The notes under the pieces: model-generated
What the model saw: only the letters and a program-made list of their open reading frames with translations
Told to the model about the DNA's origin: nothing
The model's database searches: none
Shown: in pieces, positions 17,537 to 25,538 of the stretch
Layout of the letters: each line of letters begins with the position of its first letter
How positions within the stretch are numbered: position 1 is the first letter of the stretch
Assembly: GCF_012273015.1 (NCBI RefSeq)
Contig: NZ_CP050954.1
Coordinates: forward strand, 744,001 to 808,000
Reading direction: 5' to 3'
Length of the DNA: 64,000 bases
Origin: Hymenobacter sp. BT18
GTDB taxonomy: Bacteria; Bacteroidota; Bacteroidia; Cytophagales; Hymenobacteraceae
Program-made: the position numbers and the translations under genes

Positions 17537-18505
17537 ATGATCGTCGTCACTGGTGCGGCCGGCTTTATTGCCAGCTGCCTCGTCACCCGCCTGAATGCGG
17601 CCAACTTCCATGATATCGTGGTAGTGGACAACTTTTCCGTGGAGCGCAAGCTCGCCAATCTCCAGGGCAAGCACCTGCGGGAATACGTCGACCGGGGCGA
17701 GTTTTTCGGCTGGCTTGACCTGAACCACGAGCAGGTAGAGTTCATCTTCCACCTCGGGGCCCGCACTGATACCACGGAGCAGGATTATGCCGTGCTGGAT
17801 TTGCTCAACCTCAACTACTCCAAGCGGATGTGGGAGGCGTGTTGCCGCTACCAGCTGCCCCTGGTGTACGCCTCCTCGGCGGCCACCTACGGCTCCGGCA
17901 CGCTGGGCTACTCCGACCAGGACGAGGCCCTGCTTCCCCTCTACCGTCCCCTGAACCCCTACGGCGAGTCGAAGAATAACTTTGATAACTGGGCCGTGCA
18001 GCAGGCAGAAAAGCCTTTTTTCTGGGCCGGGCTGAAGTTTTTCAATGTATACGGGCCCAACGAGTACCACAAGGGGCGCATGGCCTCCGTCATTCTGCAC
18101 GCCTTCGAGCAGATCCGGCGCACGGGCTCCATGGAGCTTTTCCGCTCCCACAACCCCGCCTACACCGACGGCGGCCAGATGCGGGACTTCATCTATGTAA
18201 AGGATGTGGTGGAGGTTTGCTTTTTTCTGATGCAGCACCGCCAGCACTCCGGCATTTACAACCTGGGCACGGGTGAGGCCCGCACCTTCCTGGACCTGGC
18301 CCTAAATACCTTTGCCGCCCTCGACCAGCCCGCCGACATCCGGTTTAAGGACACGCCCGAAGACATCCGTGACAAGTACCAATACTTCACCGAGGCGGAT
18401 ATGCGCAAGCTGCGCAGTATCGGCTACGAGCGGCCCTTCACCCGCCTGGAGGATGGCATCGACGATTACGTGCGTAACTACCTGATGCCGGGCGCTTACC
18501 TGTAG
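17537..18505 (+). CDS. hldD: ADP-L-glycero-D-manno-heptose 6-epimerase
   Basis: This 322-residue extended short-chain dehydrogenase has the NAD(P)-binding motif TGAAGFIASCL (GxxGxxG) at residues 5-15, the catalytic Ser in YASSAATYG, and the Y-x-x-x-K pair in LNPYGESKNNFD. HldD family wording is clear: FFGWLDLNHEQVEFIFHLGARTDTTE and KFFNVYGPNEYHKGRMASVI. It converts ADP-D-glycero- to ADP-L-glycero-D-manno-heptose for the LPS inner core, in the cytoplasm. The gene has its own promoter motif upstream and a 26-base inverted repeat downstream. It may be functionally linked to lpxB, 3 kb away. Confidence 0.95.
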   Translation: MIVVTGAAGFIASCLVTRLNAANFHDIVVVDNFSVERKLANLQGKHLREYVDRGEFFGWLDLNHEQVEFIFHLGARTDTTEQDYAVLDLLNLNYSKRMWEACCRYQLPLVYASSAATYGSGTLGYSDQDEALLPLYRPLNPYGESKNNFDNWAVQQAEKPFFWAGLKFFNVYGPNEYHKGRMASVILHAFEQIRRTGSMELFRSHNPAYTDGGQMRDFIYVKDVVEVCFFLMQHRQHSGIYNLGTGEARTFLDLALNTFAALDQPADIRFKDTPEDIRDKYQYFTEADMRKLRSIGYERPFTRLEDGIDDYVRNYLMPGAYL

Positions 18506-18586
18506 CACTGGGGCTGGTTTGTAGCCGTAATCTTACACATCGGGGCTAATCTCCTGATTTTCCGACTCCTGCCGCTGCCGCTGGAA

Positions 18587-18649
18587 AATACAGTAAGCCT
18601 GAAAGCCCCCTGGTGCCGCGCATCAGGGGGCTTTCAGGCTTACTGTATT
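18587..18649 (+). terminator. Perfect 26-base inverted repeat after hldD
   Basis: Arms 18587-18612 and 18624-18649 pair at all 26 positions with an 11-base loop. The GC-rich AAAGCCCCCTG core and its position 81 bases after the hldD stop fit a terminator. The next gene starts 90 bases later, so it would also insulate it. Confidence 0.75.
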
Positions 18650-18739
18650 ACCTTATAACCGCGTAGGCTGCCTGACCTGGCTACGCCCGGTCCCTACGGC
18701 CGTCGACCATTTCTTTTAGCCTTTCTACTTTTTCTGGCA

Positions 18740-20119
18740 GTGCAACGCAGCGTTATTACGATTCTGGGCGGAGGGTTTTCCGGTTCGGCGCTGGCGGTGC
18801 ACCTGGCTCACCTGCCAGGGCAGTACACCGCCGACGTGCATCTGGTAGAACCCCGGTCAGCCCTGGGCCCGGGGCTGGCGTACAGTGGCGAGCGGCCCGA
18901 GTATCTGCTGAATGTACGGGCCTGTTCTCTTAGCCTGCTGGCCCAGGAGCCCGGCCATTTCACAGCGTGGCTCAGCCAGAACGGGGTGCAGAAGGCGGCG
19001 CAACAGTTTTTTCCGCGTCAGCTCTACGGGCAGTACGTGCAGGAAACCGTGGCGCCGCTGCTTACGGGACCGGCGGCCAATGGCCTGCGCTTTTTCCGCC
19101 ATGCCACCTCGGCTACGGCCGTACGACCCCTCGCCAATGAACAAGCGGCGCAGGTAGAGCTAGCCGATGGGCAGCGCATTCTCAGTAACCACGTGGTGCT
19201 GGCTTTGGGCAACTTCCCGCCCCTGCCACCTACCCAGATGCCCGAGCAGCCCCCGGGTTTTCATCCCAACCCCTGGGCCCCCGGGGCCTTGGCTACTATT
19301 GCGCCCACCGACTCCGTGCTGCTGATTGGCTCTGGGCTTACCGCTGTGGATGTGCTGCTTGGGCTGCGGGCAACCGGTCATCAGGGTCCGCTTACGGTAG
19401 TTTCCGGCCACGGCCACTGGCCAGCGGCGCATCTGGGCCCGCAGGCGCCGTATCCGAGTTTTTACCACCATTCCTTGCAGAACCTTACTACCGTAAGCCA
19501 AGTGCTGACCGCCGTGCGACAGGAAATCCGGCAGGCAGCCCGCGCGGGTATCGATTGGCGCCCCGTGCTGGATTCCCTGCGCCCAGACCTAGGCCGTATT
19601 TGGGCGGCCTGGCCGCCGGAAGAACAAAGCCGGTTTCTGCGGCACCTAGCCTCACTCTGGACCACCGTGCGGCACCGCAGCCCACCCCAGAATGCTGCTT
19701 TTATAGCGGGGATGCTGAGCAGTGGGCAGCTCCGGCAGCATGTTGGCCGCGTCCAACACCTGGAGCCCGCTGCCGAGGGCCTGCGGGTGCACACCCGGCA
19801 TGCGGGCCAGCTCACCACGCTCTTCGCCCGTCACGTTATAGCGTGTACCGGGCCGCTGCTGGATTATACCCGCATCCCGGATCCGCTGATTGTGCAGATG
19901 CGTACCGAAGGGCTTTTGCTCCCCGATGCTCTGCGGCTGGGAATTCTCACCAACGAGCATGGGGCGCTGCTCCAGCGCCACGGGGCTGCCTCGCCGATGT
20001 TATTTACCCTGGGTGCCAGCCGGCGGCCCCAGTCGTTTGAGTCGACGGCTGTGCCGGAGCTGCGCCAGCAGGCCGCAGACCTGGCCCTTCACCTGGCTGC
20101 TTTACTGCCCGCGGCCTGA
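18740..20119 (+). CDS. FAD/NAD(P)-binding oxidoreductase
   Basis: This 459-residue protein of the FAD-NAD(P)-binding group (PF13454-like) starts with GTG at 18740. An N-terminal dinucleotide-binding motif (ILGGGFSGSALAVHL, GxGxxG-like) is followed by VEPRSALGPGLAYSGERPEYLLNVRA, characteristic of this family. A second nucleotide-binding fold begins at SVLLIGSGLTAVDVLLGL (GxGxxxxD). A third conserved block, HVIACTGPLLDY, closes the FAD site. Such proteins are flavin-dependent oxidases or hydroxylases of unknown substrate, often in cytoplasmic siderophore or amine metabolism; I would not pick one. No signal peptide is seen. Confidence 0.8.
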   Translation: MQRSVITILGGGFSGSALAVHLAHLPGQYTADVHLVEPRSALGPGLAYSGERPEYLLNVRACSLSLLAQEPGHFTAWLSQNGVQKAAQQFFPRQLYGQYVQETVAPLLTGPAANGLRFFRHATSATAVRPLANEQAAQVELADGQRILSNHVVLALGNFPPLPPTQMPEQPPGFHPNPWAPGALATIAPTDSVLLIGSGLTAVDVLLGLRATGHQGPLTVVSGHGHWPAAHLGPQAPYPSFYHHSLQNLTTVSQVLTAVRQEIRQAARAGIDWRPVLDSLRPDLGRIWAAWPPEEQSRFLRHLASLWTTVRHRSPPQNAAFIAGMLSSGQLRQHVGRVQHLEPAAEGLRVHTRHAGQLTTLFARHVIACTGPLLDYTRIPDPLIVQMRTEGLLLPDALRLGILTNEHGALLQRHGAASPMLFTLGASRRPQSFESTAVPELRQQAADLALHLAALLPAA

Positions 20120-20124
20120 AAAGC

Positions 20125-20157
20125 AGCGGGCCCAATTGCCAAGGGAATGGGCCCGCT
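20125..20157. terminator. Hairpin between two convergent genes
   Basis: AGCGGGCCCA (20125-20134) pairs with TGGGCCCGCT (20148-20157), 10 bases with a 13-base loop. It starts 5 bases after the oxidoreductase stop codon and serves the minus-strand gene at 20177-20440 as well. Confidence 0.65.
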
Positions 20158-20176
20158 AAGGGAGTCTTTTGATAGA

Positions 20177-20440
20177 TTACGCGGCCAAATCTTCGTCCGC
20201 GTACAGGGGTACCACGGGCCTTTCGGGAGCAGCCGGCAGTGTGTTGGTGTCCTCGTTGGTATGGTGGCGGCGCAGGGCCCGCATCAGGAGGTAGCGGTAA
20301 CGCTCCGCATCCGCCAGCGCGGTTTCTACCGCCCGCACCGCGTCGTCGTAGGTCACAACCGGCACCGACTCGGCGGCATCACCCGTTGGATACGACAAAT
20401 AAAGAACTGGAGCGTCGATGTATTCGGCAGGTGCTTTCAT
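20177..20440 (-). CDS. Small hypothetical protein
   Basis: This 87-residue protein has no signal peptide or membrane segment. It reads as a folded central helix (VTYDDAVRAVETALADAERYRYLLMRALRRHH) with proline- and acid-rich ends. I recognise no family. The gene sits between a convergent hairpin and its own AT-richer upstream region (20441-20619). The organised codon use and the length of the open frame support it as real, but nothing shows its role. Confidence 0.5.
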   Translation of the reverse strand: MKAPAEYIDAPVLYLSYPTGDAAESVPVVTYDDAVRAVETALADAERYRYLLMRALRRHHTNEDTNTLPAAPERPVVPLYADEDLAA

Positions 20441-20619
20441 GGGAGGAATTTGAGCGTCAAAAAAGCGTTTCAGATGTTCTCCTGGTAAACAGCTACGGCC
20501 CTCATTTCATTCCGAAAGAGCGCTGAATTTACGTACCCATAGGCAAATTAAACATTCTGTTTATCAGCACATTACTTGATCCGCCTTACTACTTTAACCC
20601 TCTATCCTTTGCTGCTTGA

Positions 20620-21624
20620 TCAGCCCGGAATCTGCAGTACAATTTTCCCAAACTGCAGCCCCTGATCCATGCGGCGCAGGGCTTGTTCGCCCTCAGCCAA
20701 CGGCAGGATTTCGTCGATAGCCGGAACGATGCGGTGGTGCTCCACCAGGGCCACCATCTGCGCGAAGTCGGCCTCGGTACCCATTGTCGACCCCAGGATG
20801 GAAAGCTGCTTCCAGAAAATCTTGGCCGGGGGCACCTGGGGAATGGCCCCGTGCGTGCCGCCATAGAAAACAAGGCGCCCCCCGGGGGCAGCAGCGTCTA
20901 GCAGGTGGTTGAACCCCGGGCCGGCAGCGCTGTCCACTAGCACGTCGAAGGCCCCGCCTGCTTGCTGGGTGAGCTGGGCCGGCCACTTCTCGGCGGTATA
21001 GCTGATGCCCCCTTCAGCGCCGAGAGCTACGGCCTTGGCAATCTTCTCGGCTGAGCTGGACGTGACCCACACGCGGGCACCCGCCGCTACGGCCATTTGC
21101 AAAGCCAGCAGGGCCACGCCCCCTCCCACCCCGTTGATGAGCACCCGCTCCCCAGCCTGCAGCCCAGCCCGCGTAAACAAGGCCCGGTAGGCCGTAACGC
21201 CACCCAAGGGCAAAGCCGCCGCCTGCTCGAAAGACAAATGAGTGGGCTTAGGATGCACGGATGCGGCCGACACGCACACATACTCGGCAAAGGTGCCGTT
21301 GTGCGGCAGCCCCAGGATAGTAAAGCTGCGGCCCTGAGCTGCCGGGTTATTGCCCCACTGCTGCCCCGGATTAATCAATACCTCCCGCCCAAGCAACTGA
21401 GCATCAACACCTGCACCTACAGCTGAGATGATGCCGGCCCCGTCGGAGCCGAGGATAATCGGAAACTTTACCCCGGCGTACTGCCCTTTCTGAATCCAGA
21501 CGTCGCGGTGGTTGAGGGCGGCAGCCCGCAGGTGCACCTGTACTTCGCCGGGGGCGGGCTGGGGCGTGGCGGTTTCAGAAAGCTGGAGGGGCTGCTCCAG
21601 CCCGTTGAGAATCAATGCGTGCAT
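20620..21624 (-). CDS. Zinc-independent MDR oxidoreductase (quinone reductase-like)
   Basis: This 334-residue medium-chain dehydrogenase/reductase starts at the ATG at 21624 (MHALILNGLEQPL). Family marks are VHLRAAALNHRDVWIQKGQYAGVKFPIILGSDGAGII at the GroES-like domain, and the Rossmann motif INGVGGGVALLALQMAVAAGARVWVTSSS near residue 150. The protein lacks the zinc-ligand cysteine pattern of alcohol dehydrogenases, so it is closer to zeta-crystallin/quinone oxidoreductases that reduce quinones or enones with NADPH. The substrate is unknown. An earlier in-frame ATG at 21669 adds a poorly conserved 15 residues. It is the last gene of this stretch of the minus strand. Confidence 0.9.
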   Translation of the reverse strand: MHALILNGLEQPLQLSETATPQPAPGEVQVHLRAAALNHRDVWIQKGQYAGVKFPIILGSDGAGIISAVGAGVDAQLLGREVLINPGQQWGNNPAAQGRSFTILGLPHNGTFAEYVCVSAASVHPKPTHLSFEQAAALPLGGVTAYRALFTRAGLQAGERVLINGVGGGVALLALQMAVAAGARVWVTSSSAEKIAKAVALGAEGGISYTAEKWPAQLTQQAGGAFDVLVDSAAGPGFNHLLDAAAPGGRLVFYGGTHGAIPQVPPAKIFWKQLSILGSTMGTEADFAQMVALVEHHRIVPAIDEILPLAEGEQALRRMDQGLQFGKIVLQIPG

Positions 21625-21691
21625 GTGGGTGGGACTTGGTGACGCGGCACAGGCCGAACTGGGCGCCAAATTCAGTAAAAAACCCGACAGC

Positions 21692-22108
21692 CTAGGCGCT
21701 CAGAAACCGACTCTTCAGCTCGGGTGTGGGCAACAGGCAGGCTGCTTGCCGGCCAAACCACCGGTACCGGTTGCGCGCAACCCAGCGGTAGGCGGCATCG
21801 CGCCAGGCCCGGGGTACTACCACACCGGCCCCCAGCAGCGGCCAGAGCCCACTCAGGTGCCGGGCAATCTGCAGCACGGCCGTGGAGTGGGTGTACACTT
21901 GTCCTGCTTCTACCAGCACCACCGAGTCAGGGTCAAGAGTGGTGGGTAGCGTAACTCCCTGGGCCCGCAGCAAAGCCTGTCCTTCCGCCGATTGCAGGGC
22001 CGCAAAGTGGAAGTACCCCCGGGAATCGTGCCGGATAACGAACTGCACAAAGCCGTTGCACAAGTTGCAGACGCCATCGAAGAGAATAACTGCGGAGGAT
22101 TTTTGCAT
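21692..22108 (-). CDS. DCC-family thiol-disulfide oxidoreductase (DUF393)
   Basis: This 138-residue DUF393 protein has the defining phrase AVILFDGVCNLCNGFVQFVIRHD, with a C14-x-x-C17 redox pair after DG. Next come FHFAALQS, DSVVLVEAGQVYTHSTAVLQI and the C-terminal WRDAAYRWVARNRYRWFGR, which is the classic DCC ending. The family is thought to be redox-active and often sits beside HTTM membrane proteins; one such gene lies 750 bases away at 22860 on the other strand. The start keeps the N-terminus as in family members. Confidence 0.88.
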   Translation of the reverse strand: MQKSSAVILFDGVCNLCNGFVQFVIRHDSRGYFHFAALQSAEGQALLRAQGVTLPTTLDPDSVVLVEAGQVYTHSTAVLQIARHLSGLWPLLGAGVVVPRAWRDAAYRWVARNRYRWFGRQAACLLPTPELKSRFLSA

Positions 22109-22406
22109 GTTGAATCAAGCTGGCGGTGACGACTGCGCACGGGCGCTGCGGCCCTGCATACGCAGGAGCAAAGGGTTGGATACGGCCGCGCCCCGGCTAG
22201 AGAAAAGGCAACTTACGACCTCCTTGCCCCTAGGTGCACCAGCAAACCATTACCCAGTACCAAGGGTTTTCGCTCGACGAATAAAGCTGAACAGTACAGA
22301 GCCAAAGGCGGAGTCAAAAGTAGATTATGAACAACTTTTCCTGAACAGATGCAGTATTCCTGCTCTAACCTGTTCTTTCTATTTCTAATACCAACTCGCC
22401 TTTTCC

Positions 22407-22733
22407 ATGAAAAAGTCACTTTTCCTGGCCGCTGTACTGGCCGCTACCAGCCTGGGCTTCAGCTCGTGCTCCAGCACCAACCCCGACTCGACCACGACGA
22501 ATTCTGACATGAACTCGACCTCGGGCAGCTCCACTTCCGGCACCTCAACGGACGGAACCACTTCGGGCTCTACTACCACCGGAACCACTTCGGGTACCAG
22601 CACGTCAGGTAGCACCACCACGGGCACCAGCACCTCGGGAAGCACCACTACGGGCACTACCTCGGGTAGCACTACCACGGGTACCACCAGCGGCTCTACC
22701 ACTACGGGCACCACTACCGGCACACCTAACTAA
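22407..22733 (+). CDS. Ser/Thr/Gly-rich lipoprotein
   Basis: This 108-residue exported lipoprotein has a lysine-containing n-region (MKKS), a hydrophobic core and the lipobox LGFSSC. The mature part is nearly all Ser, Thr and Gly, in blocks such as GSTTTGTTSGTSTSGSTTTG, with a few Asp and Asn near the start. Residues 45-108 contain no hydrophobic positions, so the chain is probably disordered. It may act as a spacer, a glycosylation-rich surface tether or a nonfunctional relic; the sequence does not decide. It lies between the DCC and HTTM genes, which point away from each other. Confidence 0.7.
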   Translation: MKKSLFLAAVLAATSLGFSSCSSTNPDSTTTNSDMNSTSGSSTSGTSTDGTTSGSTTTGTTSGTSTSGSTTTGTSTSGSTTTGTTSGSTTTGTTSGSTTTGTTTGTPN

Positions 22734-22859
22734 TAGCGCCGGTGCCCTTGTGGTAGCATAACGAACATCTGCGAAAGCGGAGAGGCTCTACTTACACGCA
22801 GTAGATGGCCTTTCCGCTTTCCGTTTTTCTGGCAAGTAACGCCTTGCGGCAGCCGAAGC

Positions 22860-24368
22860 ATGCGTCGACTTTTACCTGCCCTCCAAAATCCTTTTGAACT
22901 GGACCTGCGGGCCCTGGCCCTGTTGCGCATCGGTACCGGGGCCGTGGTCCTCACGGACCTGATCATCCGCAGCACTGATCTGGTGGCGCACTACACCAAC
23001 CTGGGCGTACTGCCCTTGCACGTACTCTACCAGTATGGCTGGAACCCTTACGTGTTTTCCCTGCATACCAGCAGTGGCTTGTGGCAGGTGCAGGCCCTGT
23101 TGTTTGCTTTAGCGGCCCTTACCGCCGCCGCCCTGGTGCTGGGCTACAAAACGCGCTGGGCCACGGCTATTTCCTGGCTGCTGCTGATTTCGCTGCAAAA
23201 CCGCAACCCCCTCATTGTGCAGGGCGGCGACGACCTGTTGCGGATGCTCTTGTTCTGGGGCTTTTTTCTGCCGTGGGGCCGCGTGTATTCTCTTGACAGC
23301 CGCAAACAAGCAGCCCCTAGTTCTTACCGGTATTTCAGTATGGTTACGGTGGCCTACGTGGTGCAGCTGGCCTTGGTATACTGGTGCACGGCCCTGCTCA
23401 AGAATAGCCCTGAGTGGACGCAGGATGGCACGGCTATCTACTACGCCCTCAGCCTTGATCAAATTCTGATGCCGCTGGGGCGCCTGTTGTACCCACACGC
23501 CGAGCTGCTGCGCGGGCTAACGTTCCTGACGTACTACACTGAGCTGCTGTTGCCGTTTCTGCTGTTTCTACCCTTCCGTATCACGTGGTGGCGCCTGCTA
23601 TTTGTGGGCGTGCTGTACGCATTTCACCTGGGCATCAGCCTCACGCTCTTTGTGGGGCTGTTTTACCTGATCAACATGGCCTCAGTGCTAGGGCTGCTCC
23701 CCGCGCATGTGCTTGGTAAACTGGCTGCTTGGCTGCACCCGCGCTGGGCGCAGCTGGCGGCGCGCACGCACACCTGGCGCCGCAGTTGGGTTACCTGGCT
23801 CCCAGTGCGCATAAACGTGCACGTGCAGTGGTACCCGGGCAGCCGGCGCCTGTTGCGCGCCGGGCGTGAGGCAGCTGTAGGCGCTTTGCTGGTGTATATC
23901 TGCTGGTGGAACCTAGATACGCTCCCGCAGTTCCGCTGGAAAATGACCGAGCCTATGCGCTGGTTTGGCTATATGTTTCGCGTCGATCAGCGCTGGGGCA
24001 TGTTTGCGCCGGCCGTCTTCAAAGATGACGGCTGGTTTATCCTGGACGGTACTACCACCGCTGGCCAGCACCTCGATCTAAACCGCGAAGGCCAGCCGGT
24101 AGAGGCCACCAAACCGGCCTCGGTGGTTGCCCTGTTCAAGAACGACCGATGGCGCAAGTATTCGGAGAATTACCTATTTGTGGCGAATAGCTATATGCGG
24201 CCTTACTATTGCAATTACTTACTCCGCATCTGGCACGAAAACCCGGCGCACCCGCCCCTGCGGCAGCTGGAAGTCGTGTACATGAAGGAAGTGACCTTGC
24301 CCAACTACCGGGTTGCGCCGCCCGTGCGGGAAGTGCTGTGCACCTGCGCTCCGGCGCCGCGCCCCTAG
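22860..24368 (+). CDS. HTTM-domain membrane protein (vitamin K gamma-carboxylase-like)
   Basis: This 502-residue multi-spanning membrane protein begins FELDLRALALLRIGTGAVVLTDLIIR, the start of the HTTM domain shared with vitamin K-dependent gamma-glutamyl carboxylase. Further HTTM-like text includes VAHYTNLGVLPL, KTRWATAISWLLLISLQNRNPLIVQGGDDLLRM and YWCTALLKNSPEWTQDGTAIYYAL. After the helices (about 20-330) lies a soluble C-terminal part with many aromatic residues. The enzymatic activity of bacterial HTTM proteins is unclear. A DCC oxidoreductase nearby is the usual companion. The stop codon is 1 base from the convergent gene's stop. Confidence 0.85.
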   Translation: MRRLLPALQNPFELDLRALALLRIGTGAVVLTDLIIRSTDLVAHYTNLGVLPLHVLYQYGWNPYVFSLHTSSGLWQVQALLFALAALTAAALVLGYKTRWATAISWLLLISLQNRNPLIVQGGDDLLRMLLFWGFFLPWGRVYSLDSRKQAAPSSYRYFSMVTVAYVVQLALVYWCTALLKNSPEWTQDGTAIYYALSLDQILMPLGRLLYPHAELLRGLTFLTYYTELLLPFLLFLPFRITWWRLLFVGVLYAFHLGISLTLFVGLFYLINMASVLGLLPAHVLGKLAAWLHPRWAQLAARTHTWRRSWVTWLPVRINVHVQWYPGSRRLLRAGREAAVGALLVYICWWNLDTLPQFRWKMTEPMRWFGYMFRVDQRWGMFAPAVFKDDGWFILDGTTTAGQHLDLNREGQPVEATKPASVVALFKNDRWRKYSENYLFVANSYMRPYYCNYLLRIWHENPAHPPLRQLEVVYMKEVTLPNYRVAPPVREVLCTCAPAPRP

Positions 24369-24369
24369 C

Positions 24370-25068
24370 TTAGGCCGGCAACAAATCCTGAAACCAAAAG
24401 CCTACCTCCTCCGCTCCTTGGGCAAGAGCGGGATACGTGCGCCGCACCCGCTCTCCCAATCGAAAGGCAATGGGCTCCGGGAAATAAGGTGCGTCGAAAA
24501 CAAAGGAATGGTACTCTCCATTCTCCCCGCAGGGGTCGACGCCCGGGGGCAGGTCGCGCACAAAATCCCGGTCCAGGAGCCGGCCGCAGAACGACTCTCC
24601 CAATAGCTGCTCGTTTACGCACACCACGATGGCCTGAAAGCCTGCCTGCCAGAATTCCTCCAGCAACTCCAGGGAGGGACGCTGCCAAAGCGGAAACACC
24701 GCCTGCAGCCCTACCAGCTGTAGCTGCCGCTCCCGGTAAGCGCGCAAATCCTCCAGAAAAATATCCCCAAACGCGGCGTGCGTAATGCCCTGGGCCTGCA
24801 ATGGGGCCAAGGTATCGCGCATCCACGATTCGTAGATGGCCATGTCGGGCATGTCAGGCAGGCAAAGCTGGGTGAGAGGCAGGCCGAGATGGCGAGCCTG
24901 GGTGGCCAGCAGCTCGACGCGCACCCCATGCATGGCCACCCGCTGGTGGGGCGCCGACACGCTGGTGAGCAGGTCGGTGACCTGGTAGTCAGGATCTTGC
25001 CGGAGGTAGTGCAGGGCCAGGGCCGCATCTTTTCCCCCGCTCCAGTTCATCAGCGTACGGTGTGCCAT
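24370..25068 (-). CDS. Dph6-like ATP pyrophosphatase (PP-loop) protein
   Basis: This 232-residue protein has the PP-loop S10-G-G-K-D14 in MNWSGGKDAALAL, which binds ATP as an adenylating enzyme. The C-terminal block GVDPCGENGEYHSFVFDAPYF is the signature of the diphthine-ammonia ligase (Dph6/MJ0570-like) family. In eukaryotes and archaea that family amidates diphthine on elongation factor 2. Bacteria lack diphthamide, so in this organism the target must be different; only adenylation plus amidation or thiolation can be proposed. The start is at 25068, four bases after a TAGCTTTG promoter-like element, with no leader. Confidence 0.85.
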   Translation of the reverse strand: MAHRTLMNWSGGKDAALALHYLRQDPDYQVTDLLTSVSAPHQRVAMHGVRVELLATQARHLGLPLTQLCLPDMPDMAIYESWMRDTLAPLQAQGITHAAFGDIFLEDLRAYRERQLQLVGLQAVFPLWQRPSLELLEEFWQAGFQAIVVCVNEQLLGESFCGRLLDRDFVRDLPPGVDPCGENGEYHSFVFDAPYFPEPIAFRLGERVRRTYPALAQGAEEVGFWFQDLLPA

Positions 25069-25072
25069 GGCG

Positions 25073-25080
25073 CAAAGCTA
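25073..25080 (-). promoter_or_regulatory. Bacteroidota -7 element (TAGCTTTG) for the Dph6-like gene
   Basis: TAGCTTTG is an exact TAnnTTTG match on the minus strand and ends 4 bases before the ATG at 25068. A leaderless transcript would be expected if this promoter is used. Confidence 0.5.
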
Positions 25081-25155
25081 CGCCCGGAGTAGCCTTTCGG
25101 AAGAAGTTGCGTATAGCACAGGGTAACCTTTCCCGGCATTCAACCTCTTTCCCTT

Positions 25156-25476
25156 ATGAAACGACTTTCAGCCCTGCTGCTCACCGTGGCGGCCACAGCC
25201 TCTCTCGCGGCCTGCGACTACAACAACACCCCTGGCAAAGACCCGCAGGCCAGCCAGGATTTCACGGAGGCGCCCCCGGCCCGTAAGATGGAAACCGAGC
25301 GGGACAGCATCAACGGCCAGCAGGAGGCCCACACGCCCATTGGCACCGGCTCGGCCGCCGACCAGAAGACCTCGGCCGATGCCGCTCTGGAAGGCTCACC
25401 CAGCAACCCCAATTCCCCGGCCACAACTCTGCCTAAGGAGTCAGCGCAGCAGCGCGGCGCGGCCCGCGAGGAGTAG
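25156..25476 (+). CDS. Hypothetical lipoprotein
   Basis: This 106-residue exported lipoprotein has the signal MKRLSALLLTVAATASLAAC, with lipobox SLAAC. The mature chain is rich in Asp, Glu, Ser, Pro and Ala with few hydrophobic residues (DYNNTPGKDPQASQDFTEAPPARKM..., ending QQRGAAREE), so it is probably disordered and periplasmic or surface bound. No family is recognised. Small disordered lipoproteins of this kind are common in Hymenobacter-like genomes. Confidence 0.7.
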   Translation: MKRLSALLLTVAATASLAACDYNNTPGKDPQASQDFTEAPPARKMETERDSINGQQEAHTPIGTGSAADQKTSADAALEGSPSNPNSPATTLPKESAQQRGAAREE

Positions 25477-25501
25477 TCTACCTTACGTCCTACGCTTATT
25501 T

Positions 25502-25538
25502 GCACTGCCCGTCAGGCCATTGGCCTGGCGGGCAGTGC
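25502..25538 (+). terminator. Hairpin after the small lipoprotein gene
   Basis: GCACTGCCCGTCAGGCC (25502-25518) pairs with 25522-25538 over 17 positions with one G-T type mismatch and a 3-base loop. It lies 26 bases after the lipoprotein stop codon. Confidence 0.7.

Noticed and set aside
22480..22730. Possible CRISPR or tandem-repeat array
   Set aside because: The short ACC/GGC words are Ser/Thr/Gly codons in one reading frame with a lipoprotein signal; there are no spacers of constant length.
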